From UBA7672 sp964529555 (lineage in GTDB: Bacteria > Pseudomonadota > Alphaproteobacteria > Caulobacterales > Hyphomonadaceae), in NCBI GenBank assembly GCA_964529555.1, contig CAZGWV010000059.1, forward strand, positions 1 to 21,553: 21,553 bases of DNA, written 5' to 3'. Shown here in pieces: positions 21,503 to 21,553 of the stretch; position 1 is the stretch's first letter; each line of letters begins with the position of its first letter. A program made the position numbers and the translations under genes. Under the pieces are notes generated by a model. The model was not told the DNA's origin. It ran no database searches and saw nothing but the letters and a program-made list of their open reading frames with translations.

Positions 21503-21553
21503 GCGCCCGTAGCTCAGCTGGATAGAGCACCAGACTACGAATCTGGGGGTCAG
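21503..21553 (+). tRNA. tRNA-Arg (anticodon ACG), 5' part, cut by window edge
   Basis: Starts GCGCCCG (5' acceptor strand), then TA, D-arm GCTC-AGCTGGATA-GAGC, anticodon stem CCAGA, loop CTACGAA and stem TCTGG, giving anticodon ACG. The ACG tRNA-Arg is normally edited to ICG by TadA and reads CGN codons. The window ends in the variable loop/T-arm, so the 3' half is absent. Confidence 0.95.

Noticed and set aside
1..21553. Genomic island bounded by two tRNA genes, with matching 10-bp sequences (AGTCTGGTGC near the left end, GCACCAGACT near the right end) in inverted orientation.
   Set aside because: The matching bases are the ordinary D-stem/anticodon-stem segments of the two tRNAs. There is no integrase or mobile gene, and the gene content and codon bias look like core chromosome.
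1..21553. CRISPR arrays, insertion sequences, toxin-antitoxin pairs and riboswitches.
   Set aside because: No regularly spaced repeats, transposase motifs, small paired genes or recognisable aptamer consensus were seen on either strand.

Overview
The window looks like core chromosome of an alphaproteobacterium, most likely from the Caulobacterales/Hyphomonadaceae side. This rests on high G+C with strong GC3 bias, a ChpT-type histidine phosphotransferase (an alphaproteobacterial family), a TIGR02301-family secreted protein, an alphaproteobacterial-type EF-G-like GTPase and the overall gene style. The genus is inference. Both ends cut through tRNA genes: tRNA-Leu(UAA), 5' part, minus strand, at 1-39, and tRNA-Arg(ACG), 5' part, plus strand, from 21503. 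I see no integrase, transposase, insertion sequence, phage gene or CRISPR array.

Signalling block (128-8945). A small secreted TIGR02301 protein is followed by a membrane-bound PAS hybrid histidine kinase/response regulator (593-2830, plus). The kinase converges, with only 4 nt between stops, on a minus-strand chemotaxis-type cluster that reads, in transcription order, chpT - cheA - cheW - cheY - cheB - cheR (8945 down to 2835). The cheA-to-cheR genes are tightly packed: cheA/cheW overlap by ATGA, cheB/cheR by TTGA, and the remaining gaps are 10-12 nt. The CheA is unusual. It has a normal Hpt and kinase core, but then a second CheW-like domain and a C-terminal receiver whose acidic pair is degenerate. 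No chemoreceptor, CheD, CheX/CheZ or flagellar gene is in the window, and a ChpT-type phosphotransferase sits immediately upstream. The cluster could therefore serve motility or could feed the CckA-ChpT-CtrA type of phosphorelay; the sequence does not decide this.

Envelope block (9029-15483). Three minus-strand genes match the E. coli ydbH-ynbE-ydbL order: a large AsmA-like inner-membrane-anchored YdbH (10064-13345), a small lipoprotein YnbE (9737-9958) and a secreted YdbL/DUF1318 protein (9362-9715). In E. coli, YdbH-YnbE forms an intermembrane bridge for phospholipid transport. A GC-rich hairpin closes this unit, followed by a small two-helix membrane protein. Divergent from ydbH is a membrane-anchored M23/LytM endopeptidase with intact zinc ligands, then a DUF6265-type lipoprotein.

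Right-hand block (15494-21237). It holds a lipoprotein with a PA plus M28-like fold but a rewritten metal site (minus), an EF-G-like GTPase lacking the catalytic histidine (minus), a secreted 344-residue protein of unknown function (plus), and a 2-oxoglutarate/Fe(II) dioxygenase of the isopenicillin N synthase type (minus). The only gene-free stretches of note are 18918-19191 and 21238-21502, each under 300 bp.
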